A DNA stretch of 64,000 nt, from positions 505,178 to 569,177 of the forward strand of contig VXAI01000164.1 of NCBI GenBank assembly GCA_013399305.1. Direction: 5' to 3'. Source of the stretch: Rostratula benghalensis. Taxonomy: Eukaryota > Chordata > Aves > Charadriiformes > Rostratulidae. Below are positions 50,051-61,104 of the stretch, piece by piece. A program made the position numbers and the translations under genes. How positions within the stretch are numbered: position 1 is the stretch's first letter; each line of letters starts with the position of its first letter. The notes beneath the pieces are model-generated. The model ran no database searches, had not been told where the DNA came from, and saw nothing but the letters and a program-made list of their open reading frames with translations.

Positions 50051-50754
50051 CTTCATACTCTGAGCTGAAGTTTCTCAAAATTTATCATTTATTTCATGGG
50101 AAATTCCATATGTTTAAACTAAGTTTCATTCTGAAAAGAGGATTTCCAAATTTTCCCATGGAATAAGACCTTTGAAATTTATTTCTTTAAAAGAGAATAA
50201 CTAGGAATCTTCAAGCATTGTTTAGAAATTCTGCATCACTGAGATCGTAAGTACTGTTCTTATTTCGTGACATGCTAGGAACTGACGATAATTCATACGA
50301 ATTCATAAAACATTTAATTATATATTCAGTTTTGAAAATCATTAATGACAGTAACAATTCAATACACACTGAAGGTTTTACTTTCCTTTCTGTTTAGGAC
50401 TTCTTTCTCTGTGTTGCAAGTTTCACCACATTTTTACTAACAAAGTAGGTATAAAAGATGAAATCAAATTTCAAGCAAAATATGTAATTTCTTTTTGCAC
50501 CTTTTTATTTTTTGAAATATTTCCTGAAATGGAAATATGTTCTTAAAATTATTTGTGAAATTTCCTGAAAAAGATGCTAGTGGCAAATTTCCACATAGAA
50601 AATTCATCAGTTTTTTTCTGACAAAGTCTTTTCCAGTTAATTGCATTGGAATTTTCATGAGGAGGGCTCCTAAAAAGCTCACTAAGTTGAATATGGAATT
50701 TGGTTTCCTCTGTATACTTCCTTTTGGGATCTTCTGCATATATATCTACCCAGT
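50051..50754. other. AT-rich DNA with repeated GGAAA/TTTCC motifs
   Basis: Many short complementary motifs recur between 50085 and 50620 (TTTCATGGGAAATT, TTTCCAAATTTTCCC, AATTTCCTGAAA, CAAATTTCCACA). This recalls decayed palindromic DNA-transposon derivatives, but no clean inverted terminal repeat could be delimited. Opposing frames of 88-120 codons here reflect low stop density on both strands. Confidence 0.35.
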
Positions 50755-50997
50755 ATGTACTTTTCTTTATAAATTTAACCTTTTTTTTCTGTTTCTCAGA
50801 TAAATAAAACATTAAGAGACATGTATTAGGTTGCAGAAAGTGGTTGCTTTCATTGAAAATACACCTCCAGGAAAATAGGTCCCCCATCAAGTCTCTGCAT
50901 GACAGTTTCATTTCTCTGTCTCTAGTTCATTATACCCAGGCTTTTGTTTCCACAAACGCTGATCAGTAAGAGCTCTTTACCTAACTTTCTCCTCACC
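50755..50997 (+). repeat. Unidentified dispersed repeat, copy 2
   Basis: The partner of the segment at 47195-47428, about 3.57 kb downstream and in the same orientation. The best-preserved core is CTGATCAGTAAGAGCTCTTT (50959-50978), which matches copy 1 at about 47391 with one mismatch over its first 20 bases after the leading C. Insertions relative to copy 1 occur around 50830-50860. Family unknown. Confidence 0.6.
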
Positions 50998-53183
50998 TTT
51001 AGCAGGGTCACCCCTGAGGAACTGCAGCCCATGGGAACAGTAAAGAGGAGAGCAGCAGGAAAACCCGAAGAAGGAAAGAGCAGCCAAAAGAAACAGTTAT
51101 GCACGTGGCCCCAGCCCTCCTGCACTGCCCAGCGCCTTGCTGCGAGGGCTGAGGTGGGTTGACTGTAACCCACAGCAAGGAGCAAGGATACAAGGAGGTG
51201 AGGCTGGAATGCAGTGACAATAGGCTTCTGATTCTGTGAAGGGGGAGGCAAATTGTTTACTGAAGTGCTTACTTGATTGGTTTTATCATCCTTTTTTTTC
51301 TAAACACCAGAACCCAAGTGATCAGAAGTTTGTGTTAATCGGCAATAAATTAGATTAAGTAAAAATTCACCAAGTAGGGATTGATTTGCCTACAACAACT
51401 GCCCCAGTCACTTATGATTTTCTGCCTGCTTTTGAATTTATGCAAAATAAAACCAGCCTTATAAGCACAACAACAAAACAACTCATAATTTTACAAGTAA
51501 ACACTCACCATTCTGCTAACAGCACTAATGTGTATGTGTTAAACTGAAGATCCTAGAGCTTTTACATAAATATATTTCACATCCAGCTACTGTAAACAAC
51601 ATTAGACTTTTTATACCATGACAAATCAAAATGGGCAGGATGCTTATTCTTAGAACAAAGAGGTACTCAACATTTCTATCATGGATGATTAAATAAAATA
51701 ATAGATAAATAAAATAATATAATTAAATATAATAATAGCCATTTATTGACATTAAATTACTTTTAAGTTTTAAAACACTCTTTTCTAAAAGACAGAATTC
51801 ATTTTCCTATGTCTCTGCCACCTGACTTGGCATTAATTCAAGACCAAAGTACCATAGCCGCCACTAGGAGCTTGGTACATCCTTACTGAAGTCCAAATTT
51901 CCTAAATACCATCTTTAACTTAAGGGACCCAGATAGGCTAAAGTGCATATTTGGTATGTCAGAAAAATCAGGCTGCCACACAATGTCAGATTGAAGACCT
52001 GAAAGATTTTCTGTCATCTCAGATCATTTCTCACTGAAGGATGTCATGGACTGCTATGTACAACCCAAAACAAAACTGTAGTTTCCAAGGCTGACCACCT
52101 TCCATGTCTTACGTGCTTACAGGACTGGTGTGGGCATAGAGGAGAAAATGGCATCAAAATCTCACCCTATAGGTCAGCAAAAACCTGTACTTTTTATCAT
52201 AATTACAAAGTCCTGATCCAGGACAAGATCCTAGGGCATGAAACAGGCCCCATTCCCACCTGCCTGCTAGGCAGAACCTGCACAACAGAACACTTTAGCT
52301 GAGATTTAGAATCTCACAGGCTCCAGGTCTGGATCAAAACAGGATTTCTCCACTGTGTCTCAAAAGGTCAAATATTATTCTGTTTAAGACAGTTCCTCAG
52401 GCTGGAAAATCAGGGTTTTTTTCACTAGAGGAGCATGAATAGGAATGGAAAAGCCCATCTTCCCTGGCAGATACATACTGGAAGAAAGGGAAGGCTATTC
52501 AGGCAAGTCATCTCTAGGCACCAGGCTGTAGATCATGGTACAGTGATGATGAGTAGGGACCATACGTACCAGCAGCCATCCTGGTGTGGGTCAGGAGCAA
52601 CCACTGCACTGCTGAGTGGGGAGTCAGGACATGTGCAAGCACAGGGTCCAGCTGGGCACGTGGGTCAGCACAACAGAGGGCTTGCGTTCCCATTAACCAC
52701 TGGTACAAAACCAAACAACCACCCTGAACATCAAGCTTGAGTCTGAGGTGAAGAAACCTTCATTCTCATCACGTACATCCACTTGTGACTTTTCCTTCTA
52801 ATCTGAGCTCATGTAAAAGAAATAAACTTCAAATCTTGGTTGTCTGTCTATATGTAGAGAGAAAAAAGGAGGTAGCAAAGAAAAGAAAGGAAAAGTCAAA
52901 GAAAAGAAACCAGGTACTCATATATCAGAGAAAAATCTTCTACTTTCATGCAAACCCCGATATACATTACTTGAAATAGTATTTTGTTAGTTAACTGAGG
53001 GGTTTCCTACATTTTTTTATTGTTTTCTCATATTTATTTCTTATGTTTTGGATTGTACAAAACTAAATTCTGCTTTCTCAGCCAGTAAGGAATTAACAAA
53101 CACCATAAACTGAGTCATGAGGTTTGTATTCACTCATTCTTGTCATCAACTCCATATCCTCCCTCTGTCCTCCCACCCTCCAG
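50998..53183. other. Non-coding DNA, nothing recognised
   Basis: About 51000-51240 and 52520-52720 are somewhat GC-rich with frames up to 109 codons lacking recognisable content. The remainder is AT-rich, including a degenerate tandem at 51691-51738. Confidence 0.5.
51691..51738 (+). repeat. Degenerate AT-rich tandem repeat
   Basis: Three imperfect units of 14-18 bases built on AAATAAAATAATAGAT, at 51691-51706, 51707-51724 and 51725-51738. A short AT-only minisatellite-like tract. Confidence 0.65.
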
Positions 53184-53392
53184 GTTTATGAAGGAGGCCA
53201 CTATGTGGCAGCCCAGTACCAAAAACAAATGGATGACAAGATCAGCAGTGTCCCTGTGTAAATTTATCATGGCATTAAATACATTGGGAACAAATATTCA
53301 ACTCTTATTGCTGTGGTCATAAATGCAAGCAGTGAGAGAGACACGATTACTGCATTCCCTGTAACTCAGTATATGATTCTTACATTCGAAAG
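53184..53392 (+). other. Possible exon (unproven)
   Basis: A strong pyrimidine tract (about 53153-53181) ends in CAG at 53181-53183, resembling a splice acceptor. From 53184 one frame reads 25 residues, beginning VYEGGHYVAAQYQKQ, and stops at 53259-53261. A second frame stays open to 53320-53322. At 53391 the sequence AG/GTGAGT is a good donor, but no frame is open across the whole 209 bases. It could be a terminal exon, a non-coding RNA exon, or chance. I do not recognise the peptide. Confidence 0.15.
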
Positions 53393-53478
53393 GTGAGTAA
53401 TATACTGACTCTTACATAGACATGAAATAACTTTTACTATGTTCCTCTGCTACCTATGACAAGCACTGCAGCTGATAC

Positions 53479-53504
53479 GATGGTAACTTTAAAAAGTTAC
53501 CATC
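53479..53504. repeat. 12-base perfect inverted repeat
   Basis: GATGGTAACTTT and its exact reverse complement are separated by AA, giving a near-perfect palindrome that could form a tight hairpin or a dimeric protein site. No loop-side or promoter context supports a specific role. Confidence 0.85.
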
Positions 53505-54692
53505 TTTACAAGTCCACAAAACCCAAAAAAACTAGCATTGTGAAGGAGACTCATGTAGGAAAAACACCAGAATCAGAGTTAGACAGAATATTAGCATAAT
53601 ATTTCAATTAAAAGAACCACAAGTGTACCTGTGTATTCTCATTTCTGGCGTGTGTATGATGATTTCCCTTTGGAAAAATCTAAAAGAAACATCCAGAGGG
53701 TTCCAAATCTGGGTGCCTTGCATCATACCTCCCGCTACATCCTGTACAAACAAGCATGTCTATGAAAATAGGGCACTTTTTTTCTCATTGCAAATACGTC
53801 CTGATGTGACTTTAGCCTCTTTAGCTGTGATCTCATCTTACCTAGCAAGCTGAGCAGATCTACATGTCTAATCACTATTTTGACAGAGACAGCCAAGGGA
53901 AACATCAGCTTGTCCCACAGCTGTGTGGCTGATTCAGTGAAAGGCACTCTCTCTTCTGAGTCAGCACCAAGTCACTGGTGGGGCTCAGTGCTATGAGACA
54001 TAGTATTTCCAAATGAGCCTTGCTTCCACTAAGATCCACTTGAGGGCTGAACACAGTCCTTGCCAGGCAGGACAATGAGCACAATAGCTTTCCCTGTGTA
54101 AAAAAATCAGAAAGCTAAAGAGTCTTTTGTTTCCCACCCGACAGAGGAACTAGATGATTTCATGCAATTATGAAAAATAAAACCTTCATGTCAAGAAGTG
54201 GTACTGCTCTGTCTTCCTAGGGGATCAGTCTCCTCATCACTTCCCACACTTGCCTTACCAAGCAGAGCCATATGTAAGCCTTATACTCCATCACAGCTCC
54301 TCTTCCCTCCCTGAAAAATGAAGCTGGAAGCACTAGATGCAGGACCATAACTAATGGCATTCAGATGCAGAGGGAGGCACCACCACATAAACCTAGTTTT
54401 CCTCTAGAAAAGCCTACAGCTGCAGTAACAGGCCATAATCTGATGTGAGGGTAACAGTAGGAAATTCTGCAGAATCTCCACAGCTCACTCAATAATTAAA
54501 CACTTTCCTGCCTTACCTCACATTTTTTGTTCTCACAGAGAGTTTCCTGATGAAGCATAGAGGACAAAGGTCTCCATCTACAAATTCCTGCAAGAATTCA
54601 TCTTTGTTTAACAGCACATGTGAAAAATGCTCTTTTTTTTTGTTGGAGTTTAGGTTCCCTAACACTGAACAGTAAACAAGACCCACGGCCTT
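53505..54692. other. Non-coding DNA, nothing recognised
   Basis: No exon or known repeat is visible; frames are 76 codons or shorter. Confidence 0.55.
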
Positions 54693-54731
54693 TGTCCATT
54701 ATACATTCCAGAGTGTCCATTATACATTCCA
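54693..54731 (+). repeat. 21-base tandem duplication
   Basis: TGTCCATTATACATTCCA occurs at 54693-54710 and 54714-54731 with no mismatch over 18 bases, a period of 21. A recent small duplication. Confidence 0.9.
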
Positions 54732-54940
54732 TATACACCGCAGGAGAAATTACTACAGCTGTTTTCTGGTGTCCAGGGCCAAACACTCTGCTTCTGTCCT
54801 GATTTCACCTAAACCCTCCCATGCGCCCTCCTCTGGAATGCCCAGTGGAAGACCCAGTGGGGCTGGCCACATGCCATGAGGCCACACCAGCCCCAGGCCC
54901 TCTTTTTTTTTTTCCACCACTTCTCTGTCCCTCTTGTGAT

Positions 54941-54990
54941 GGGCACTGGTTCCATCATTAACGCAGGGCACCAGTTCCATCATTAACACA
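54941..54990 (+). repeat. 25-base tandem duplication
   Basis: Two adjacent 25-base units starting GGGCA and containing GTTCCATCATTAAC, at 54941-54965 and 54966-54990, differ at only a few positions. It lies about 210 bases from the other small duplication at 54693. Confidence 0.9.
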
Positions 54991-56223
54991 GGCTGCCCAA
55001 ACCAGCACCACAGCAGATTGTCCACTAACCTCTGACACATTGCTAGGTCTCTGGGACATCATCAAAAAACCATAGCCCACAGGCTGCATAAAATGCAATC
55101 AGTACTCAGGACACCATGATCTAGTACCAACACCAGACTCTTAAATCCAGAGCAGATACCCAATTTCTTGTGTGTTCCAATTATAGGTACCATAGTATCA
55201 AGCATGCAATCAGAAGTATATTTTAAAAGATAAATTCCACAGGGAAATGCACAGGACTCACAGCTGTCACCTGAATTTGTTGAAACTATGAAAATACGAA
55301 GAGTGTACAGATGTTCTTACCATAGCTGGCTTCTGCTTTGTCTGATGGTTCATTTCCACACAATTTCACATTTCACAAATTCCACATTTCCCCTGCAAGG
55401 TAGGGAAATATCCTGATGGTCTGCTTATTCCAGTGCTAGCTTTAGGTTGACACATAAGCACGCAAAAGTCTTCTCGGTCATCCATAAAACCTGTTTTAGA
55501 GGTCTGGTGTGGTTGCCTAACTGTATGCTAGGTTGTCATGTATTTACATATATTTACAAAGTGCATGTGGCTCACCAATGCAATCAGAATTGACTGGAAA
55601 GCACACTCACTAATCTCAAATTTTAACTCAGTAAAAGGTTTTTCCATAGGAAAATGCCAATGCCTGAAAAATATGCATATATATTCTGCAGGAACAGATT
55701 GATTGAATCAAATCTTCTAACAGCGACCAGACACATTTCCTAGGGAAACCTGGCTGGTTTCCTGCTAGCTTGCTGGCCTCCCTGGAAGCCTCCCTGGTGA
55801 GCAGCATGTCTGGGCTCGTGGGCTCCCTGCTGTGATCATCATGGGGAGCCCTGTCCTTTCCTATTTAAAATTTTGAAATAAAATCTTTCTTCCGTTAATT
55901 AAATGAAATTTCATATTCCTGCTCTGTGGGAAGTGAAAAATTTCAAGATATTTAATTTCAATACATAAACTTGGCCATTTCTCCCACTACAGGAATTTGA
56001 GGTTCTGACGAGCCCTTCTTACACATCAGTGCTTACTCCGTTGCCCGCTTCTGGCTGGGTAAAGAGAACTGGTGGAAATCCAAAGCTGATAAATTAACAT
56101 TTGCAAAAAATTATACTAACCAACTGTTATGAGTTTAACAACAAACGGGAGCCTAGGTTCCCAGGAGACCAACCATGGCGAGCAGCTGGCAATAAAACTT
56201 GACTGCATGTGGAAGTGGTTAGG
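54991..56223. other. Non-coding DNA, nothing recognised
   Basis: A cluster of ATTTCCACA/ATTTCACA-like words lies at about 55349-55390. A short GC-rich stretch at about 55750-55850 repeats GCCTCCCTGG. No exon recognised. Confidence 0.5.
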
Positions 56224-56248
56224 AAAACAAAACAAAACAAAACAAAAA
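56224..56248 (+). repeat. (AAAAC)n microsatellite
   Basis: Four AAAAC units followed by a partial unit. Simple repeat. Confidence 0.95.
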
Positions 56249-56340
56249 TACAACTTCTGCACACAAACTCAAACTTCTATTCTCACCCGGGCCTTGGGAA
56301 AAAGTGAAATCAAGTAGTGAAAAGAACAACTAATTTTTTT

Positions 56341-56490
56341 ACACAGCACTTTCCATTTGTGAATGTTAGAAAGTTTAATAAAGGAGGTCCACTTTTACAA
56401 ATACAGAAAAACAAAAATAAGCAAGACTACCTAGCCAGTAACAGGTATATAATCCAGGTTTCCTAGCCACAGCCCAGCAGCCAACCTCCA
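56341..56490 (-). repeat. Ancient MIR/L2-type amniote repeat relic (minus)
   Basis: In this orientation it follows the reverse complement of the old repeat. ACACAGCACTTTCCATTTGT stands for 'agcgctttaca'. CACTTTTACAAATACAGAAA stands for 'cattttacagatggggaaactg'. CTAGCCAGTAACAGG and TAATCCAGGTTTCCTAGCCA with CAGCCCAGC stand for 'cagccagtaagtggcag-aacccaggtctcctgactcccagccc'. It is non-coding and heavily diverged, but the phrases are in the right order and spacing. Confidence 0.58.
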
Positions 56491-56546
56491 AAAGTTTATC
56501 AAAATGAGTTTTAGACATTCTCAGGGCATAAACCTTTAGCTTTTCT

Positions 56547-57074
56547 TTGCAGTCAGTCACTGTCTGTGACCCCTGGACTGTTATGCACATAGTCCCAACA
56601 GTCAGAACGGTCACTGAAGCAGGATTTTTCCAATACAGCAATTCTGTTCAGCTAGGCAGATACAACATGATCACCTTCTCCCTTGTAAAAGCCAGTTATA
56701 TGAACTCTTCCTCTTTAGGAACAACTTCTATGGCTGATATCTTCATTCCTCTTGGTGAAGATGCAATGAAGATAGATACTTTTGGTCTTATATTAGCATG
56801 TGCACCAACCACAAATTTCCTACATGGGGAAATGGGAGTGTTTAAACTGCTAGAAACTCAGCAGATTCATTTGATTTCCTGCCTTTTCCATCAAAGGAAC
56901 CAGTTTTCATGGGCCCCTAGTAACTGGCTCTGGGTATGCCATCTGTCTAGACTGTGTACACAGGCACACTCTCATGCAGAAAGATTTGTCTTTCCCCACC
57001 TCAGAGGACAGTCAGAAAGCCTGGAGACCTCTGCTCTGGGTCATAAGGGAGCATTTGAGCTGCAAGCATTATAA
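56547..57074 (+). other. 175-codon open frame, probably not a gene
   Basis: The frame opens at TTG; the first in-frame ATG gives residue 13. The translation is of mixed composition with no signal peptide, membrane helix or motif that I recognise. It begins just after an ancient repeat relic. A splice or promoter context is not evident. Probably chance. Confidence 0.1.
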
Positions 57075-57715
57075 CATCTAGGCCAGCATGAGATAATGCT
57101 TTGGCTATCTGATTGTAGTAATTTACACAACAAGCGTGTGATTCTTTTGTGGCTGGTATTAACATTTCAGATTAGGGCTGTAAAGTGTCCAGAGAAATGA
57201 ACTAGACATCTGGTCATACTGTTGGAATTTATGTGGGAAGCAAGAGAAGCATCTGCAAACCACTGAAAAACAAGTTTTAAACATGGAGAAGGGTAAAATA
57301 ATGTAGTTTAGCAGGAATGGGTGGCAGGTAAGAGGAGGGTGCTCCTTCTGCTGTATTTTCCACCATGCTACCTACACCACTGCTAGGCAATGTAAATGAA
57401 AGGAGCATTTTCATGTGAAAAGATACAGAGGAATTAGCTGAAGAACTCATTCAGAGAACAGTGTGATTGGATTTTGTATAGCAAGAAAGAGACTTCCAAA
57501 ATAGATTACAATTCTCTTAAAGACACAAGTTTTGCCTTGACATAGCCTTGCTACAAGCATGACACATATACCACTCCCTCTAAGAAAGGCATTAGGGTAG
57601 GCATTGAAGGAAAACTTGCTATCAAAGATAGATAATTTCTATCCTGATTTTTTCTGCATTAAAGGTCATCACTTTTTTGTTTTGCTACTGCCATTTCTTT
57701 GATACAATACCTAGG
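57075..57715. other. Non-coding DNA, nothing recognised
   Basis: No frame of note and no recognised repeat until the relic that follows. Confidence 0.55.
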
Positions 57716-57790
57716 AAAGCTGCGGGAAGGGAACCCAGTATTTCTTGGTTCCAAGCCAACACCCAAGCCACCAGATCATAGCACCTTTCT
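57716..57790 (-). repeat. Ancient MIR/L2-type repeat fragment (minus)
   Basis: GCTGCGGGAAGGGAACCCAG, TTGGTTCCAAGCC and AAGCCACCAGATCATA match, in order, the reverse-oriented phrase 'gctgggaatagaacccaggagtcctggctcccagcc...aaccactagaccaca'. Only the 5' part of the element is represented. It lies about 1.2 kb from the relic at 56341, in the same orientation. Confidence 0.5.
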
Positions 57791-58892
57791 GCACAGCAGG
57801 GTCAGTTACAGGCACAAGAGCAACGTCCCATAAGAAAACCAAATCAGAGAGGAAACTCAACAGTTAGGTATTTTGTTGTCAGAAATTTGTTGTTCCTTTG
57901 TAGACAATAGGGAGATTTTTGAAGGGACAAAGTGTAGTGGATTACAATAGCAGCATAGCAATTTTTTAATAATTGTCAGTATATTTAAAAGTTCACAGTT
58001 CACACTGCTTACAAAAGTGACAGCCCTGGCAGCGGAGACGTCTTCCAATCCTAGACATTTATTACAGGCATTAATTATTGTTTCAAAAGAAAAATATCCT
58101 CCACTGGAGAACATGCTGCCAATTCCAAAACTGTAGCTGCCTCTAAAAGGGAAAGAAGGGTTTTGCCATAGTCCTAAAAGGATCTTACTTTTAAATTGGC
58201 AGTGTTACAGATATTGGAAGCAGGGCAAATTAACCCAATCATTTAGACCTGTGCTTTGAATGACACAATTTCCATCCGTGAGGAAACATCTCCCACCTTT
58301 GGAAGCCACAGATCTGAATTCTTCCTTTTAAAGTTAAGGCTCAGTATGGACACCTTTCTCACAAAATGAACATGCAGACTAGGTACACAATACTAATAAT
58401 TCTCAGATAAGGGAACTTGACCTAAAGTTTCCGACACCTGCAGGAGTGCTTTGAGTACTGATCAATCAACTTGAGCAAAAGCAGACAATAGCCATGAACT
58501 CATAATACCCCATTAAATAGAGCATCAAAACAGAGCAGGCAGGCAGGGCAGTAGAACACCTTGTCTTGCAATTTTCCAGTAAAATTTCAGTTTATGCATA
58601 TCGGCAGTGTGGGAGTTCAAGTGAATTCAAGTGAATTCATGTGTTTATGTAGGATGGAACAGCCTCATGCCATCAAGGTGAAAATTGTTAAAGACTAGAA
58701 GTTCAACATCTGTTGCACCATGTTTATGCGCTTTTGTGTGAAAGTATGCTCCATGTGAAATGCTGGTAGGAAGCACAGCCTTGTGAGCTCTACTCAGGCT
58801 GACTGGACATTCTGACCATCTCTGCATGGCACCAAGCCCAGCCTCCAATTTCATCTATCAAATGAATTAGGGATGCACAATACTTCAGTAAG
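57791..58892. other. Non-coding DNA, nothing recognised
   Basis: Only a short tandem decamer at 58616 stands out. Frames are 85 codons or shorter. Confidence 0.55.
58616..58639 (+). repeat. Tandem decamer TTCAAGTGAA
   Basis: TTCAAGTGAA occurs twice in tandem with a partial third unit. The junctions create GAATTC palindromes. Confidence 0.85.
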
Positions 58893-59010
58893 GAAGAGAT
58901 GATAGCATTGGTGGACAAGGGAAGAGCAACTGACATCAGCTATCTAGACTTGTGCAAGGCATTGCATATAAGACACATGTTTGTTAAGTTAAAAAAAACT
59001 GGTTTGAATT
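58893..59010 (+). mobile_element. CR1 LINE reverse-transcriptase fragment
   Basis: From 58899 the translation reads ALVDKGRATDISYLDLCKAL, the characteristic CR1 RT stretch around motif A, which contains the first catalytic Asp in the YLD triplet. The usual FDTVPH-type continuation is missing or altered, and the frame resumes with a VKLKKTGLNF-like piece matching the following 'skLe-hGfd' part. This implies a small internal loss. Neither the 5' ORF nor the 3' end is adjacent, so it is an internal fragment of a dead copy. The DNA (GCATTGGTGGACAAGGGAAG at about 58905) also matches avian CR1. Confidence 0.85.
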
Positions 59011-60680
59011 TCATCACTGATCACTGTGCTAACAATAGTCCAAAACTCCAACAAACAGAAGATGCCTCTCACTCTAACAAAATTACATCAGATTTGCAAC
59101 AATTTTTCTTCCAAGACTTCTACTTACCTCCAACAAACTAAATCTTAGTAAGAAAATGCGACAGGAATTATGACACAGCTCTAAAAATGTCAAGTATAAG
59201 CATAACAGTTACAAGACACAAGTGATTTCACTTGGAATTTTTCTGGTTACAAAGAAAACAAACCCATTACAAACCCATTGTCCTCATTAGAAAGGACTCT
59301 GCCAAACATTCTTTCATATTTTAGTAACAGAGTTTGTTGAAACTTGCACATTCTGACACCCTAAAGAGGCTTAAGAAAGAGGTTATTCCTTCAGCTAAAG
59401 TTGCTGAATTGATTAAGGTGTGTAGATACCTAGAGTAAAAGGATGTGAAACACACAGCCATGCTTCCATGCGTAAGTTTAGTTAGAAACAGAGGTTTCAG
59501 AAGCTCTGCTGACACTTTCAGCATGGGCAAAAGGAGTAGAATGCAGAGTTAAAGGTGGAAAAGAAACACACGGAATGGAAGGCAAGGGTACAGGACAGTG
59601 AAAGCACTGAGTCAAAGGAGCTCTGAGGACAAGGAAGGAAACTGCATTGCCTACAGAGAGCCAGAGAGAAGAGCTGCTTTTTCTGAATGCATGCAAGTGA
59701 ATGCTTTTTCACAGCTGCCACACAGCCTGAAGGCACCACCCTATGTTATTGCTATATGGAAATGAATTAAATGTTTGTTAACTTTTAATTAACTTTGTTA
59801 AAAGTTTGAAAACTTTTTATGACTTTTTAACAGTCTAGAGTTAGAAACACTGGCACAGTCCAAGTGGATCAGTGTAACCACCTCGGTGCTGGACAGTTGC
59901 ACAAATGTGTCTACCTCTCTCAAAAAGAAGAAACCACAGGTAAATAACTGCTGGTTAAAAACAAAAGAAAAATTTCATACTTGTAGTTAGTTCAAAAAAT
60001 ATGCAAAGGCCAAGCCTCAAGAAGGAGTTGCAGAAACTGAGTTAACTGGCATTTGCATGGATAGATTTTATCTTGAATGTATATTCATTAAATAAATGCG
60101 GTGGGTTTTGCTCACCTGACTCAGTATGGACCCTTCTGTTTATGCTGTCACCCATGAACTACTTTACAAGGTACTGAGAGAAACAGCCATCCCCAGGGTA
60201 CAACTTCTCTCCTCCTAAGGCAAAGAGCTAAAGTATGTCAGATAAATCACACACTGCAATACCTGTTTCTCTCCACTGACTGTAACTGGATCCCAGCGAG
60301 ATTAGCTCAGATACACATATCCTCTACAAATGTTTGAAGACATGAAGAATGTGCAAGATGAATTCCCACCCTAGCTAAAGGCTCCAAGAGACCACAAAAA
60401 AACAACGGTTGGTTTAAAACAGAAATGTCACACTTTAAGGCAGGAGCTGCACCAATAATCAACTGAGGTGGAGTTACCAGACTACTTAGTACATTCATAG
60501 GGCACAGCTCCTCCTGCTCCACAAATAACCCCCAAGGCTTTTGACCAGACTGTCTGTGGGGCACTGGGATAGATGACTCCTGGTGGATACACCACATCCC
60601 GTCACTGGTCAGGAAGAAACCTGAGGACTTCCAAGTCCCTTGAGGACAAATTACTCAGAGAAAAATCTTGAAGAGTTTTG
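59011..60680. other. Non-coding DNA, nothing recognised
   Basis: An AT-rich stretch at about 59765-59830 contains repeated GTTAAC/TTTTAA words. No exon or known repeat. Confidence 0.55.
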
Positions 60681-60694
60681 TTATTATTATTATT
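60681..60694 (+). repeat. (TTA)n short microsatellite
   Basis: Four and a half TTA units. Simple repeat. Confidence 0.8.
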
Positions 60695-61069
60695 GAAAAT
60701 GTAAGTGCCTTAAAATAGCATGACCAGGAAGGGTGGATTCAGGGAGTTGCCCTCTGACAGATGTTGGCAGTTAAGAAAAATTCTAGAATCCAGCCCAAAG
60801 ACCCACTGACTGAAATAGATTTGACGCCCAGATTTAACCAGTGAAACAAATGCCCAGATCTCTCCATCCTCTGGTGCCTGGGTGCCAGATGTGTCAGCGT
60901 CTAGTCAACGGCAAAGAGGCCACAAAGTACTTCCTTACGGTTACAAACAAAACCCAGCTCTGGCATGTGTCAGTTAATAAATGTGCCTTTCAGTGCTTAA
61001 CATTGCGGTTCCCAAAGCAGCCCAAGCAGCAGGAAAGGAGGATTAGTGTCTTTCCAGAAAGGACACAGC

Positions 61070-61104
61070 AGTGACTCACACTCTCAGCACTGCTGTGAGT
61101 CACT
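61070..61104. repeat. 11-base perfect inverted repeat
   Basis: AGTGACTCACA (61070-61080) and its exact reverse complement (61094-61104) flank a 13-base loop. The arms contain TGACTCA, the AP-1 site, so the segment offers two AP-1 sites in opposite orientation. No further context supports function. Confidence 0.8.

Noticed and set aside
56547..57074. 175-codon frame as a gene
   Set aside because: Non-ATG start, no recognisable motif, and no splice or promoter context.
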